Source: a bacterium
GTDB lineage: Bacteria; Patescibacteriota; Minisyncoccia; Minisyncoccales; Minisyncoccaceae
DNA: 6,773 nucleotides
Reading direction: 5' to 3'
Assembly: GCA_023229485.1 (NCBI GenBank)
Contig: JALNZJ010000039.1
Location: forward strand, 1-6,773
Positions within the stretch are counted from its first letter, which is position 1. Each line of letters opens with the position of its first letter. The translations under genes and the position numbers were made by a program. The notes beneath the pieces were generated by a model. That model was not told where the DNA came from and made no database searches. It was given only the letters and a program-made list of their open reading frames with translations. Shown one piece after another: positions 5,675-6,773 of the stretch.

Positions 5675-6773
5675 AGTACGGGTAAACCGTTTGCCTTAAT
5701 GTTCCAAATTACATTGCTCCAACCCGAATCCCTATACAACTCACCTTCTTGCATATTTTCATCTAGCATACTATAATAATTTGTAATTATAGTTTCAGGA
5801 TATGAAGCAACAGTAAATGGAAGTGTATCTTCTACTTCTGCACTTACAAAAGTATTTTCAACCAAGCAATATTGCGTAACATCAACTCCTCCAACTTCAA
5901 TTGTGTTTGTATATCCACAAAGTGCAGATAAATCACCGTGGATACCATTGAACACATTAGCCCTTACTAAATCGCCATATTGATAACAATTTAACACACG
6001 TCCACCATTCATAAGAATTCCAGAAACTTCGCCTATAATTCCCGATTGTTCAACACTCAAAGATAATAACCTTTCTATTAGAGAAATTCCATAATAAATG
6101 CTATTAACCATAATGGCGGACATAAATTCACTAAATAATTCAGGTATACCTGCTATAACATAATACCAGCCTACAAATGACACTGCAACTATCACTCCCA
6201 TAAATTTAATTATACTCCAAATTGAAGACAAAACCTCTCCAATTGTTACTTTAATGTCGGTAGTTATGTCCACTTCTATTGCACAGTTATCTATTTGCCC
6301 GCCATCAATTATGCCAACTAACCCACCTACAACCAACATACCACCTTTTTCTCTAAGAATGTTTATTTTTCCACTAACCTTACTAGAAGTAATACGTCCT
6401 CGTAAATATAACTCAACTTCTTGGTTTTTATATGAAGTAACGATACCCGCAAACGAACCAATCGCATATTGAGTTCCATCATTTTGAAACCCTTTATTAT
6501 AATACCAATTAACAATTTCTGCATTGAAAATTAATGCGGTTGGTGCTAAAGTACCAAACAGCCCTTCGGTATATAAACTTGTTTTTGCTTGTCCAACAGT
6601 ATCAACTATATTGCCCGCTGAATCTATATAAATTGGAACTGATTTAATGTTATTATTTGACCAATTTATTTTATATCCATTGCCATTATACCATGTACTT
6701 AGGAAAGGTATACAATATATGCTATCAGCAACTTCTATCTTTGAGGTTTGAATCATATTAAAGCCTTGTGAAA
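5665..6773 (-). CDS. GLUG-type surface repeat protein, C-terminal part (5' end outside window)
   Basis: The frame ends at TAA (5665-5667) and stays open to the window edge. The first Met is at 6756, giving 363 residues, but five further codons are open upstream of it. That Met has a weak AAGG 7 nt before it, yet no signal peptide follows and the sequence begins inside a repeat domain. I therefore treat it as an internal Met of a longer exported protein. Numbering from Met6756: residues 61-83 resemble a first beta-helix coil (GLFGTL...AEIVNW); GLUG-like cores are at 143-158 (GGLVGIIDGGQIDNCA) and 239-258 (GIIGEVSG...VLNCYQ); residues 326-361 form the usual closing segment, with Trp346, Trp351 and N-G-L-P-V-L before the final R-K. 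Residues about 178-235 are strongly hydrophobic, unlike the family. It resembles the gene A beta-helix and is probably a paralogue encoded just upstream in the same direction. An intrinsic terminator follows at once. Binding or adhesion is inferred from family only. Confidence 0.88.
   Translation of the reverse strand, partial: SQGFNMIQTSKIEVADSIYCIPFLSTWYNGNGYKINWSNNNIKSVPIYIDSAGNIVDTVGQAKTSLYTEGLFGTLAPTALIFNAEIVNWYYNKGFQNDGTQYAIGSFAGIVTSYKNQEVELYLRGRITSSKVSGKINILREKGGMLVVGGLVGIIDGGQIDNCAIEVDITTDIKVTIGEVLSSIWSIIKFMGVIVAVSFVGWYYVIAGIPELFSEFMSAIMVNSIYYGISLIERLLSLSVEQSGIIGEVSGILMNGGRVLNCYQYGDLVRANVFNGIHGDLSALCGYTNTIEVGGVDVTQYCLVENTFVSAEVEDTLPFTVASYPETIITNYYSMLDENMQEGELYRDSGWSNVIWNIKANGLPVLRK
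6052..6237 (-). other. Membrane-like hydrophobic insertion inside the gene B repeat domain, residues 174-235
   Basis: Between two GLUG cores (residues 143-158 and 239-258) lies a stretch with the look of membrane helices. Residues 185-204 (FMGVIVAVSFVGWYYVIAGI) are uncharged for 20 positions, and residues 207-235 (from ELFSEF through IERLLSL) form a second, more amphipathic helix-like segment. The frame is intact on both sides and the flanking cores are normal, so this is an insertion in the protein and not a frameshift. It could be a transmembrane hairpin, a membrane-inserting element, or a buried hydrophobic helical insert. Confidence 0.55.

Noticed and set aside
6254..6472. Plus-strand frame of 72 codons
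   Set aside because: Antisense to gene B, whose GLUG core is recognisable over the same bases.

Overview
The window is low in G+C (by eye roughly one third, not counted) and every credible gene lies on the minus strand. It holds the 3' end of one gene (gene B, 5665-6773), a 267-bp intergenic region with a terminator and a promoter, and the first 1799 codons of a very long second gene (gene A, 5397 down to base 1). Gene A runs off the window still open. Read 5'->3' on the minus strand the order is: gene B tail, terminator, promoter, leader, gene A.

Both genes encode surface-type repeat proteins with GLUG-like units. Each unit is a G-G-[LIVA]-[IVA]-G core followed about 8-15 residues later by a short strand, often with an N-C or Y-S pair. 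This family is expected to fold as an extracellular beta-helix. Gene A starts with a clear lipoprotein signal peptide (lipobox ending at Cys26). A long series of bacterial Ig-like (Big_2-like) domains follows, then a Tyr-rich connector, about 12 GLUG-like coils, and more Ig-like sequence up to the window edge. Gene B shows only the last part of a related GLUG-type protein, with the family's usual C-terminal 'W-x-x-x-x-W-x-I-x-x-x-G-x-P-V-L' ending. Inside its repeat domain is an unexpected membrane-like hydrophobic stretch.

The intergenic region is compact and readable. A near-perfect 24-bp hairpin overlapping the gene B stop codon is the terminator. Downstream is a perfect-consensus housekeeping promoter (TTGACA, 17 bp, TATAAT). 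The leader is about 119 nt, contains a GC-only alternating palindrome, and ends in a GA-rich ribosome binding site. Gene A is therefore probably transcribed on its own.

The organism is most likely an uncultured low-G+C Bacillota (Clostridia-like, perhaps gut-associated). This is inferred from base composition, codon use, the lipoprotein type and the Ig/GLUG architecture. No marker gene is present to confirm it. The standard genetic code fits: Trp is TGG, and no in-frame TGA was met in either gene. The two proteins probably act at the cell surface in adhesion or binding of host or dietary polymers. The sequence shows no enzyme motif, so this is inference from family. I see no RNA gene, CRISPR array, insertion sequence or phage gene here.
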